Below, one piece after another: positions 18,070 to 25,480 of a stretch of 25,480 nt of DNA. This DNA is from a virus, in the IMG/VR virus record IMGVR_UViG_3300032242_001861, positions 1 to 25,480 of that record. One strand, 5' to 3'. Positions within the stretch are counted from its first letter, which is position 1, and every line of letters starts with the position of its first letter. Below the pieces are notes generated by a model that saw nothing but the letters and a program-made list of their open reading frames with translations, did not search any database and was not told the origin of the DNA. Position numbers and translations under genes: made by a program.

Positions 18070-19592
18070 TAGTCACCTTGAATTTTGAAGCCGCGCTCTC
18101 TTAAAGCCTTTTCGGCTTTCATGACATCTCCGCCAAATCTTGCATTAGCGGTTGCCACAACATCTTCTTGTGTTGCTATTTTAGGTTGTGCGCTTGGTTG
18201 AGCAGTTCTTCTTTGCGCTTCGCCTTCAGATCCAATTGGTAGACTCTGAACATTGCCTCTAGCGCGGATGACATCATCAACCGTAAACGGAACAGCATCA
18301 TGCAAAATTTGTTGATACTTTTTGACAACCGGAACAAACGGCCCTGCGCCAGGACGTACTTCAAAGTAGTCAGAAAGCGTATCCAATTCTTGTCTCATGC
18401 GAGCAAGAAAAATTGCTTTTGCTACAGGACTATCGCCTTCTCTGGCAATTTGAGAACGATAGGCTTCAATGTTTTTACCGCTAGTTGAAGAAGCATAACC
18501 GCCGCCAAGTGAGCGAGCCATGTTTGCTTCTAAACCGCTCACCACTTGTTCAAAAATCCTGTTGTCTTCATCTGTCACAGTACGAGCAAAGGCATTTCTT
18601 AAGCCGTTAGAAATGCTGTTTGCATCTGAACCCGTAATGCCCGCAAACGATCCCAAAACGCTATCTTTTGGGAGAAGTTGAACATTTTTCAAATCTTGAA
18701 TGGACTGTCCCATGCTTTCTGCCACGTTGAACGAATAACGCGTTTCGGCAGAAGCTGTTCTGGTGTCAGGAGCAACGATTGATTGGCCTTCCTTGTCAAG
18801 TATGGGATTTCCAGACCGGTCAGCGTAAACAGTTTTTCCATCTTTCAAGATTTTTATGGGAGCGGGCGTTGTTCTGCTAAAAGCCGTAGACTGTCTTGTC
18901 GTCAGCTCTTCAAGCTTGTTTTTGTGTGTCTGGTAATCTTGACCAATTTTGTTCATGATGGTCTGAATTTCGCCCAGCGATTTATTGCGCGTCATCGCAG
19001 CCAATTCAACAGAACCAATCTTATGGGCAGCCGCTTCAGCCGCCGCAACGCCAGACTGATAGTTGGTCTTTGCAAGCTCGATGGCACGGTCAATGCCGTC
19101 TTTTGCTATCTTGTAATTATTTTCCCATTCTTTGATTGAATTTTCATATTTCTTGGTTTCAAACGCAATGCGATCCTGGTTGCCGGTCTTGTACCCGGTC
19201 AACACGCCAGTCATAGCGTTCATGGCGTTTACGCCGCTAGTAGCGCCTTTTGCCCCAAGAAACAGACCTGCCACAGGTAGAAGCATCGCAAGGCCCTGAA
19301 GGCCCTGCTGTGTGTCTTGCGTGATTACATCTTTCGGGCGAGCGGGCATGTTTTCATACCCTTTGAAAGCTTGTTTTTGAGCATCAGCAAATTGACTGGC
19401 GGCAGCCGCCTTTCCGCTATATGAAGACGCCTCACGAGAAGCTTTTTGTTCCATTTCAGTTTGCGTAGATTTTTCTTTCTCACGCAAAAGACGAACCATT
19501 GGATCAGCAACCGGACCCATAGCATCCGAAAGCCCCGAAAGGCTGGAGTAGAAATCTTCTTTTGGCTTCTCTGCGGTGTCTGTGTCTGCCAT
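18069..19592 (-). CDS. Internal virion or tail protein, helical
   Basis: This 507-residue protein is mostly helical. A hydrophobic, glycine-containing segment at about 98-120 (LQGLAMLLPVAGLFLGAKGA) is followed by a long coiled coil (KYENSIKEWENNYKIAKDG...). A mixed C-terminal part follows (AGPFVPVVKKYQQILHDAV). The single hydrophobic segment and coiled coil again fit an ejected channel protein. It is likely a partner of the 760-residue protein encoded next. Start: ATG 19592 with AAGGTGAAAC upstream, 9 bases after the previous stop. Confidence 0.65.
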   Translation of the reverse strand: MADTDTAEKPKEDFYSSLSGLSDAMGPVADPMVRLLREKEKSTQTEMEQKASREASSYSGKAAAASQFADAQKQAFKGYENMPARPKDVITQDTQQGLQGLAMLLPVAGLFLGAKGATSGVNAMNAMTGVLTGYKTGNQDRIAFETKKYENSIKEWENNYKIAKDGIDRAIELAKTNYQSGVAAAEAAAHKIGSVELAAMTRNKSLGEIQTIMNKIGQDYQTHKNKLEELTTRQSTAFSRTTPAPIKILKDGKTVYADRSGNPILDKEGQSIVAPDTRTASAETRYSFNVAESMGQSIQDLKNVQLLPKDSVLGSFAGITGSDANSISNGLRNAFARTVTDEDNRIFEQVVSGLEANMARSLGGGYASSTSGKNIEAYRSQIAREGDSPVAKAIFLARMRQELDTLSDYFEVRPGAGPFVPVVKKYQQILHDAVPFTVDDVIRARGNVQSLPIGSEGEAQRRTAQPSAQPKIATQEDVVATANARFGGDVMKAEKALRERGFKIQGD

Positions 19593-19601
19593 GTTTCACC
19601 T

Positions 19602-20939
19602 TTACGCGGCTCTTCCGCCGTATAGAGCTGCAAGAGCTGTGAGCATACTCGTTGCCGCCGCACCCGATTGCTGAGACATATTTAGGTTCATCGCCTGAGC
19701 AGACGTTGTTCCTTGCAAACCTAGCTGAGCACCCGTGGTAATGCCCTGAAGTCCTGTTTGGACACCAGCGACTTGACCTGCCAGTTGTTGCTGTATCGCG
19801 CTTGCCATTGTGGGATTGACAACCCCAAACAACGAGTTGGCATACTGTTGTTGAGATGCCAAAAGCCTCTGTCGAAGGTCTTCGATGCTTCTTTCGGCTT
19901 GAGCCGCGCCTACGCCGCCAGAAGATGCGTAACTTTGAGCCGCTTGAGCCTGTGCCGCCGCAAGTTGCTGTTGATAGGCTGGAGCAAGGGCGCCCGTAAG
20001 AGACTGACCATACAAGGTGGACGCTTGTTGCTGCATTGGAGCTACAAGATTTTTCAAATCCTGAGACGCTTGTGTGTACGCCGCCGGAATGGATTGAGCT
20101 GCCTGCGCATAGGCAGGTTGGATCTGATTTTGAGCGTTCTGATACGCCTGTTGGAGAGCCGCAGACGATTTTTTTGCTTGGTTTTGAGAGCTGAGATAGT
20201 TTAATCCAAGCCCGCCAAGGCCAAGAGCCGCGATTAGCTCTTTGGTTCCAAGCGTGCCAAACAGAGTTTGAAAGCCGCTTGTGGCAGGCGTTTTAGTAGT
20301 CAAGTCAATCGGTTGGCCTTCAAGTTCTGCCGCCGCTTCTTTTTCAGCCGCAACTATGCCTTCGGGCGTATCTTCATACGCAACTTTTCCAGTAGGAGTT
20401 GTTTGCGTTGTTGGCCCTGCATACGCCAAAACATTGCTTGGAATATCGCCATATCCGCGCTGAGCTAATGTGGCAAAAGGGTCAGTTGTCGGGCGAGGTG
20501 CTGCTTCTAGCGGAATACCCGCTTCAATTGCAGCATATGTATCAGAGGGAAGTTGGAACGTGTTCCCAAGAGCCATGTTGTAAGCAGCCGGGCTTGGTTG
20601 AGTTAGGCTCTGATCGAAGGGTGTTGTATCCAAACTTCCGTAAGGAGAAGGAGTTGTCGCAGCAGTGTCTATACCGGCTTGCACGCCAGCCGATACGTCT
20701 GTGGGAAGGCTGAAATCAAGCCCGCTGAAATCGAACCCGTCATCGAACTCAGGAAGCCCTGTGTCTGGGTTGATGGTTCCGGACCCGCCCCTTGCCTTTA
20801 ACATAGCAGCTTCACGCGGCGTGATGTGCGCCAACATTGTGTCGCGGCCTCTGCCCTTTTTACGCAGTTGCTCAGCCGCCTTCCGCAGGGGCAGCCGGGG
20901 CATATCGGAGTCCAAGATACGCGCGAGGTTCTTTGCCAT
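19602..20939 (-). CDS. Virion protein with GGSGTINPDTGLPEF motif
   Basis: This 445-residue protein begins MAKNLARILDSDMPRLPLRK and has LAHITPREAAMLKARGGSGT (residues 36-55) and INPDTGLPEF just after it. This 'lahI.p.Ea..L...GGSGT.NP.TGLPEF' motif is widespread near the start of podovirus and other phage virion proteins. The rest is P/T-rich (60-200), then a glycine- and leucine-rich hydrophobic patch (about 233-252), then an A/Q-rich helical array (255-430, repeated QQ.LA.AQAQAAQ). Likely internal or tail-associated. The start is coupled by TAATG to the upstream gene. Confidence 0.7.
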   Translation of the reverse strand: MAKNLARILDSDMPRLPLRKAAEQLRKKGRGRDTMLAHITPREAAMLKARGGSGTINPDTGLPEFDDGFDFSGLDFSLPTDVSAGVQAGIDTAATTPSPYGSLDTTPFDQSLTQPSPAAYNMALGNTFQLPSDTYAAIEAGIPLEAAPRPTTDPFATLAQRGYGDIPSNVLAYAGPTTQTTPTGKVAYEDTPEGIVAAEKEAAAELEGQPIDLTTKTPATSGFQTLFGTLGTKELIAALGLGGLGLNYLSSQNQAKKSSAALQQAYQNAQNQIQPAYAQAAQSIPAAYTQASQDLKNLVAPMQQQASTLYGQSLTGALAPAYQQQLAAAQAQAAQSYASSGGVGAAQAERSIEDLRQRLLASQQQYANSLFGVVNPTMASAIQQQLAGQVAGVQTGLQGITTGAQLGLQGTTSAQAMNLNMSQQSGAAATSMLTALAALYGGRAA

Positions 20940-21964
20940 TACGTCACCGTGGTTCCAACGTCTCTCAGAGACTTGTCCGTGTCACTCCAAACGTTCTTTG
21001 GAGCCTTGTCTTCGCCACCAGCACCCCCAAGCACCGGGCCACTAGGACTATACCCTATGCCGGGAGCTGAGAACAGAGCAGACCCAAGAACGCTTGGAGA
21101 CCCTGCAAACTGGAATGATTGAGATGCGCCAGGCGAAAAAGTTCCGGTTGTAGCTGTAGAAGACGTTCCATTTGTAGCTGTAGAAGACGTTCCATTTGTA
21201 GCTGTAGAAGACGTTCCGCTTGAACCGCCAGAAATACCAAAGCCACCAGATCCACCGGAAATACCGGAACTGCTTTTGTTTCCCGCTGGAAATGCTTTTC
21301 CTAATTCGTAACTAATAGCTGGGCCAAGAAGCCCACTTGCTATCTGTCCCAGCAATCCGTAATTGGAAAGACCTAATCCTTCAGACAAGCCCGCAGACAA
21401 TCCGCCAGACGCGCCGCTGATAGCGCCGGTTCTAAGAGCCGAACTGAGATTTGCGCCGCCAGCTAAAGCACCAGTTGTGCCGCCAATTAATCCGCCTGCG
21501 CCCTTTGTCGCGGCTGCACCCAACGCTGTTGAACCCGCTATAGTAGGCTTAACTGCGTCACTAGGTATTTGGGGGCCTTCTGAACCAACTGCCGAAACTG
21601 CATTTTCCCCGCCAAGTGCTCCAGAAACAGCTCCGCTGGCAAGGGCTCCAACACCGCCTGTAACGCCGCCAACTAAAGCTGCTTTGGCAATATTCTGGTC
21701 ATTGATAGCAGCGCTCAAGGCACTTGTACCAGCACCAAGCACAGCACCGCCAACCGTTGAAGCTACAGTCGCCGTTCCAACAATTGTAGACTCGGCAACA
21801 GCGGCGGATACACCAACTGTTTCAAGAATAGTCGACCCAATAATGCCAGCCGCAGCTCCACCCGTCGCAATTGTAGCTACAACAGCGATAACGGGAACAA
21901 TAACTTGTTTTAGATTGATCCCAAAATCCGCAGCTTTTTGCCCAAACCACCCACCCCAGGTCAT
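20939..21964 (-). CDS. Glycine/alanine-rich virion protein with glycine zippers
   Basis: This 341-residue protein starts MTWGGWFGQKAADFGINLKQ, then a hydrophobic stretch (VIVPVIAVVATIATGGAAAGI). Glycine-zipper repeats follow through about residue 215 (GGVTGGVGALASGAVSGALGG and similar), then an S/G/T-rich region with three GTSSTATN repeats. Glycine zippers pack membrane helices, so it may insert into the host envelope during ejection. ATG 21964 overlaps the upstream stop as ATGA. Confidence 0.65.
   Translation of the reverse strand: MTWGGWFGQKAADFGINLKQVIVPVIAVVATIATGGAAAGIIGSTILETVGVSAAVAESTIVGTATVASTVGGAVLGAGTSALSAAINDQNIAKAALVGGVTGGVGALASGAVSGALGGENAVSAVGSEGPQIPSDAVKPTIAGSTALGAAATKGAGGLIGGTTGALAGGANLSSALRTGAISGASGGLSAGLSEGLGLSNYGLLGQIASGLLGPAISYELGKAFPAGNKSSSGISGGSGGFGISGGSSGTSSTATNGTSSTATNGTSSTATTGTFSPGASQSFQFAGSPSVLGSALFSAPGIGYSPSGPVLGGAGGEDKAPKNVWSDTDKSLRDVGTTVT
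21141..21212 (-). repeat. 24-base minisatellite, three copies
   Basis: Units at 21141-21164, 21165-21188 and 21189-21212 are identical except for two bases of the first. They encode T-S-S-T-A-T-N-G (8 codons). Exact multiples of 8 codons keep the frame, so copy number could vary between phage relatives. Confidence 0.9.
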
Positions 21965-22500
21965 GACTGGACTCCCATTTCTATCCTGTAGACAGGAACC
22001 ATTTGTTGACCGTTATAGGACATTGTTTGAGAAACTTGAAACTGAACGCCTTGATCTCTCAACATCTTGATGTCGTTTGGATCATCAACTTCAAAAATAG
22101 TTTTGTTGATCCCAAAGCTTTTGAGGGATGGGCCAAGAGCCTTAATTCTTTCTGGCGTTTTTTTTGGGTCAAGAGAAAATGAAAATACTTCAGCTGTTCC
22201 AGCAGGAAGTTTTTGAACTTTTTTGTCGTACAAATTGATCAAAAAAACAGTCTCGCCAATTTGCACAAGTTTGGACATTCCAGATTTGGTAAGAGCAGCC
22301 ACTTGCTTGATAAAGCTATCAATGGTTTTTTTGTCTACCTGGGAAGCTTCCAAAAACCGCTTTATGATGTCAACTGAGCTGACAAGCTTGTTGGGCACCT
22401 CGGATTTTGGCTTTGCAGGCGGAACAGCTACCTTTTTTGGAGCCAATCCTGTCTGAAGGCTGCTTGCCTTGATCGGGTTAGGGATTGCGGGCTGCGCCAT
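21961..22500 (-). CDS. Virion-associated protein of unknown function
   Basis: This 179-residue protein begins MAQPAIPNPIKASSLQTGLA, a flexible, P/K-rich start. A helical part follows (SVDIIKRFLEASQVDKKTIDSFIKQV), then a strand-rich domain (GETVFLINLYDKKVQKLPAG; VFSFSLD). The end includes DVQFQVSQTMSYNGQQMVPVYRI-like strands. I do not recognise the family. ATG 22500 overlaps the previous stop (TAATG), and the stop overlaps the next start (ATGA). Confidence 0.65.
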   Translation of the reverse strand: MAQPAIPNPIKASSLQTGLAPKKVAVPPAKPKSEVPNKLVSSVDIIKRFLEASQVDKKTIDSFIKQVAALTKSGMSKLVQIGETVFLINLYDKKVQKLPAGTAEVFSFSLDPKKTPERIKALGPSLKSFGINKTIFEVDDPNDIKMLRDQGVQFQVSQTMSYNGQQMVPVYRIEMGVQS

Positions 22501-22841
22501 TAGAAAACTCCCAGAGATGCGGCTATCTGCGTATGGATCAAATAGTGCTGGCTGATCCACTCGTAGAAATCGTCTTCTTTTCTGAAATCCGCGTCAAGCA
22601 TGTTGAACGGATTGTTAAGATTAAGCACGGCAGCAAAATACTGGTGTTCGTTCTGATGGTAAAGCAGCCAATCGTCAAAGCTGTCAAAATCAACGTCCGT
22701 GATCGGGTATCCAGGCGGGTTTGCTCCTCCAGCAATCAGCGTGTCCCTGAACAACGTATGCTGCAAACTGTTCTCAAACAAAAAGTCTCTCATGGCGTCC
22801 TTGTCGCCGAAGACCACGCTTGAGAGGTTTGAAAAGTTCAT
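22500..22841 (-). CDS. Small helical protein with repeated W-x-x-x-H motif
   Basis: This 113-residue protein has SFDDWLLYHQNEHQYFAAVL (residues about 54-73) and further on DDFYEWISQHYLIHTQIAA. The two 'W...H...H' helices form an internal duplication. The same arrangement is seen in small proteins of podovirus-type virion operons as remembered, function unknown. The ATG is coupled to the upstream gene by ATGA. Confidence 0.7.
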   Translation of the reverse strand: MNFSNLSSVVFGDKDAMRDFLFENSLQHTLFRDTLIAGGANPPGYPITDVDFDSFDDWLLYHQNEHQYFAAVLNLNNPFNMLDADFRKEDDFYEWISQHYLIHTQIAASLGVF

Positions 22842-23050
22842 GGTTTATCCGCTTTGTTGTCCAGCTTGTTGAAGATTTGCTTCAAGATGTCTTTCATTTC
22901 AAGGATGTCAGATCGGTAGTCAATTTTGGTGACATAGTTTGTATGAAGGTCACGCTCTATGTCTCTGACAGCTTCCCATAAGGTTTTTAGGAACCATCCA
23001 GATATTCCGCCAAACCCGCCGATAATTATATTGATGATGTCTTGAGACAT
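22838..23050 (-). CDS. Small protein with hydrophobic N-terminus and coiled coil
   Basis: This 70-residue protein starts MSQDIINIIIGGFGGISGWF and has ERDLHTNYVTKIDYRSDILE, then MKDILKQIFNKLDNKADKP. The hydrophobic, glycine-rich N-terminus plus 'l...YV.k.dyr.di.e.k..l..If.kLd.KaDk' recurs in phage proteins near tail fibres. It is sometimes linked to holin-accessory (XhlA-like) roles, which is uncertain here. The start is coupled by TAATG to the tail fibre gene. Confidence 0.7.
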   Translation of the reverse strand: MSQDIINIIIGGFGGISGWFLKTLWEAVRDIERDLHTNYVTKIDYRSDILEMKDILKQIFNKLDNKADKP

Positions 23051-24789
23051 TAGAAAGTCCCCGTTGTGCCGTTGCGGGCGGGTATGACGCTGATAATGGA
23101 CCAATTGGCATTGTTGGATTGAACAATGACGCCTTGGTATTGGTAGCCAAGAGAATACGACGACAGGTTGTCAATGGTCTGACTGGATGTGGTTGATACC
23201 GTTACCGCGTTGGCGCTGGAGTCAACTTTCTTGATAATGTAAACTTGACCAGAAGCATTTACCGCCGTTGGAAGCGTAACCGTAAACGCAGCCGTTGAAG
23301 CGTTTGCCAAAACCGTATGATCAGTCGTTGTTAGCGTGTACGCTGCTGATTTGGTGACAATTGTAAAATATGCCCCACCAGTCGTCATTGTGGTGAAGAC
23401 CGCCGTTGATGCCGTAACGTTGCCAATCACCGTGTTGTTGACGCTATCAAGTGTCAGAGAAACGCCGTTGATAGTGCCTCCTGTGATAACAACCGCGTTG
23501 GCGTTCTGGGTCGCCATTGTGCCAAACCCAGAGGTTGCAATCGTGACGTTTGCGCGCCCGTTGGCAGAGTCATCAGCCGTCGTAAGGGTAATGTTTGTGC
23601 CGGGTATAAAATTAATGACCTGGCGAGTTCCAACTGCCACACCGTTGTTCTGAACAGTTACAAGTTGTTGCGTCGTATTGGCGGCAACAGTCAGCGTAAC
23701 GTTTCCGGTCAATGCCCCGCCGCCAGTCAAGCCTGTACCAGCAATGACGTTGACAGTATTGGGTACAGCTCCGCTTACCGCCGCGACCGCGATGGCGATT
23801 GCCGTGTTTGACGCCGATGTAAGACGCCCCTGCGCGTCAACCGTGAAACCTCCAACGGTACTTGCATTGCCATAACTCCCTGACACCACAGCCGTATTGG
23901 CGAGATTTGTGGTGACGTTTGCCGACCCGTTAAAGGAAGTACCTGTTAGCCCAGTGCCTAACGTTAGTGTTCCAGTTGTACTAACTGAGATCGTTCCAGA
24001 ACCGCCCAGGCTGATGCTTGTTCCGTTGATCGTAACACTAGAATTTGTTAAGCCCGAGTTGGGAATAGTAGTATTGATTGCCGAAGCTGGAATGCTGATG
24101 GCCGTGTTTGAAGCGGCGTTCAGTTGCCCCTGTCCAGTAACCGTGAATGTCGCAACAGATGATGCGTTGCCGTAAGTGCCAGCCGTGACGGTTGTTGCCG
24201 CAATGTTGAGGGTCACGTTGCCAGTCAAAGCGCCGCCGCCTGAAAGCCCTGTTCCTGGCAAAACATTAACGGTGTTTGGAACCGCTCCCGTGACGTTTGC
24301 CACCGGGATTGTGATGCCAACATTTGACGCGCTGGTAATTCGGCCTTGAGCGTCAATTGCAATCTGGCTAACTGAAGAAGCGTTTCCGTATGTAGCAGCC
24401 GCTACCGCTGTGTTGGCAAGATTTACTGTTACGTTAGCGTTTAAACGCCCGCCGCCAGACATGCCCGTGCCAGCAAGGACATACGTTGTGTTAGGAGTTG
24501 CCCCAACATCTGTAGCCGCAAGGACAACAACTCCAGTCTGTCCGTTCACCGAAATGACAGCGGTATTGTTGTCTACTTTTTCCCAGACAGAGCCATCAAA
24601 CACGGCCCAATCGTTCACTTGCCAATTAGTAATGCCGTTTAGGTTAGTGCTGCCAGCAACAGAGACAAGATAATAGTAGCCCTTGGTGCCAATGCTAGAC
24701 GTAAGCGTGGGTACATTGGAGCTTGCGTTCCAAGTCCCTTGGTAGTTGAGGCTACCAACTCCTGCCAGTCCGCTTGCAACTTTGAGCAT
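23050..24789 (-). CDS. Tail fibre protein with repeated beta-strand modules
   Basis: In this 579-residue protein the N-terminus (14-75, YQGTWNASS ... NDWAVFDGSVWEKVDN) resembles carbohydrate-binding modules in phage fibres. A repeated unit then follows: GTG(M/L)(S/T)GGG at 107, 179 and 351; YGNAS at 134, 207 and 306; AQGR(I/L)TSASN at 147 and 319. Unit length is about 70-100 residues. The C-terminal part (470-570, TLTTTDHTVLANAS, IIKKVDSSANAVTV) matches a beta-rich tip domain seen in many phage fibres. This is the likely receptor-binding or adaptor fibre. Confidence 0.82.
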   Translation of the reverse strand: MLKVASGLAGVGSLNYQGTWNASSNVPTLTSSIGTKGYYYLVSVAGSTNLNGITNWQVNDWAVFDGSVWEKVDNNTAVISVNGQTGVVVLAATDVGATPNTTYVLAGTGMSGGGRLNANVTVNLANTAVAAATYGNASSVSQIAIDAQGRITSASNVGITIPVANVTGAVPNTVNVLPGTGLSGGGALTGNVTLNIAATTVTAGTYGNASSVATFTVTGQGQLNAASNTAISIPASAINTTIPNSGLTNSSVTINGTSISLGGSGTISVSTTGTLTLGTGLTGTSFNGSANVTTNLANTAVVSGSYGNASTVGGFTVDAQGRLTSASNTAIAIAVAAVSGAVPNTVNVIAGTGLTGGGALTGNVTLTVAANTTQQLVTVQNNGVAVGTRQVINFIPGTNITLTTADDSANGRANVTIATSGFGTMATQNANAVVITGGTINGVSLTLDSVNNTVIGNVTASTAVFTTMTTGGAYFTIVTKSAAYTLTTTDHTVLANASTAAFTVTLPTAVNASGQVYIIKKVDSSANAVTVSTTSSQTIDNLSSYSLGYQYQGVIVQSNNANWSIISVIPARNGTTGTF

Positions 24790-24796
24790 CTATTCC

Positions 24797-25138
24797 TCAC
24801 ATTCCATCGCCAGGAGAAATGTAAAGGTCTGCCGTGTTCGCGGATGTGATTGCAGTGAAGTAGGCGTTCGGGATGAACGACACCACTTCATCCGTGCTAG
24901 GCAAGATGTACAACGTGCGTGTTGAGCTTCCCGCAGTAGGAATGACGCAGTTGGATGTTGCTGTTGCAGCATCTGATGCAAATGACAAAAAGCATCCCTG
25001 CGTTGTCGATGCGTTGATGATGCGGTACTGGTTCCCGCCAAGCGTGACAGAGGGGCACTGCACCGGAGTGGGCGCAGATGTTGCCGCCGTCAATTTAACG
25101 GTGTTTCCCGTTACTGTGTAAGCGCCGCTGACTGCCAT
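24797..25138 (-). CDS. Small beta-rich virion protein, paralog of the gene at 14151
   Basis: This 113-residue protein starts MAVSGAYTVTGNTVKLTAAT and ends FTAITSANTADLYISPGDGM. It shares length, T/S/V/A-rich composition and the 'y.sPGeGm' end with the protein at 14151-14504. It sits next to the tail fibre gene, hinting at decoration or fibre-associated function. The ATG at 25138 overlaps the previous stop as TAATG; a longer start 4 codons upstream is less likely. Confidence 0.65.
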   Translation of the reverse strand: MAVSGAYTVTGNTVKLTAATSAPTPVQCPSVTLGGNQYRIINASTTQGCFLSFASDAATATSNCVIPTAGSSTRTLYILPSTDEVVSFIPNAYFTAITSANTADLYISPGDGM

Positions 25139-25467
25139 TATGCGCTCCAAGGAAGCTTGGGTGTTACCACCGGGGGGTTGACTTGATTGGCAATGTTGGT
25201 GGCAAGCCCAGCTTCAATGCTGGCAACCTGCTCTGCGCCCATAGACCCCTGCACCCACCCAACAACCTGATCCTGCGTCAGATCGGCATAGGGCGTGTAG
25301 GGCGAGCCAGCTACGTAAGTCACACCGACCGTACCGTAACTGGTGGCATTGTACGTTCCGTTCGTTGCATTGACGCGCCAGTGAACGGTAAAAACCACAT
25401 CCGTTTGCCCTTCGGATTGTGGATAGCAATCCATTTGTCCAATGACCCAAGTGTTTGTTATGGACAT
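25138..25467 (-). CDS. DUF7936-like conserved phage protein
   Basis: This 109-residue protein reads SITNTWVIGQMDCYPQSEGQ (residues 2-21), TDVVFTVHWRVNATNGTY and further on SPYTPYADLTQDQVVGWVQ and NPPVVTPKLPWSA. The pattern 'itntW...qmdcyp...g.tDvVf.vhWr......ty...yG.vgv.y....pYtpy.dLt.d.v.gWv' is a widespread family I recall as DUF7936. The role is unknown but it is normally near virion genes. ATG 25467 follows GGAGG by 7 bases. The gene is complete; whatever lies upstream is outside the window. Confidence 0.75.
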   Translation of the reverse strand: MSITNTWVIGQMDCYPQSEGQTDVVFTVHWRVNATNGTYNATSYGTVGVTYVAGSPYTPYADLTQDQVVGWVQGSMGAEQVASIEAGLATNIANQVNPPVVTPKLPWSA

Positions 25468-25480
25468 TATTTAGCCTCCA

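Noticed and set aside
21363-22070. Rightward open frame of 235 codons rich in P and A
   Set aside because: Complement of a glycine/alanine-rich gene; a P/A-rich antisense frame is expected from GGN and GCN codons.

Overview
This window looks like part of the genome of a tailed, double-stranded DNA phage. It carries a portal N-terminus, a large terminase, an endolysin with spanins, large internal virion proteins, a repeat-rich tail fibre and a viral recombination module. No integrase or other lysogeny gene was recognised. The mix of conserved small genes resembles podovirus-like environmental phages, possibly of alphaproteobacteria. That host guess rests on remembered family resemblance only and is weak. 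Genes are packed with ATGA, TAATG and 8-base stop/start overlaps. Many early starts carry an AGGGGAC-type ribosome binding site.

Layout. (1) Positions 1-3444, leftward: a small conserved gene, three tRNA genes (initiator Met, Gly, Arg), large terminase, two small conserved genes, then the portal gene running off the left edge. (2) Positions 3445-3947: a 503-base control region with a leftward promoter, a 30-base-periodic repeat array, an AT-rich tract, and a rightward promoter with inverted repeats. (3) Positions 3948-5904, rightward: small early genes, among them a truncated sliding-clamp-like protein and a KGG-repeat protein. (4) Positions 5956-7681, leftward: a replication-initiation island with a ribbon-helix-helix protein, a stand-alone DnaA domain IV protein, a replisome-organizer-like protein and one unknown. 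It contains two tandem DnaA boxes, an iteron-like repeat and an orphan rightward terminator that may end a small RNA. (5) Positions 7795-12367, rightward: YqaJ-type exonuclease, RecT-like annealing protein, SSB-like protein, RusA resolvase, an array of small paralogous coiled-coil genes, a DUF6378-like gene and a glycosyltransferase-like gene. (6) Positions 12334-25467, leftward: lysis cassette, small virion and membrane proteins, three or four large internal or ejection proteins, and tail fibre. A free-standing HNH endonuclease gene with its own promoter is inserted in the opposite direction at 15049-15639.

How it fits together. The phage appears to steer the host replisome rather than encode one. 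No polymerase, helicase or primase is seen here, but there are proteins expected to touch the host origin (DnaA domain IV), the helicase-loading step (replisome organizer), the clamp (beta-like) and SSB partners (SSB-type tail). Recombination genes would process and resolve the resulting DNA, and the left operon packages it. All family names come from reading the protein sequences; no database search was run.
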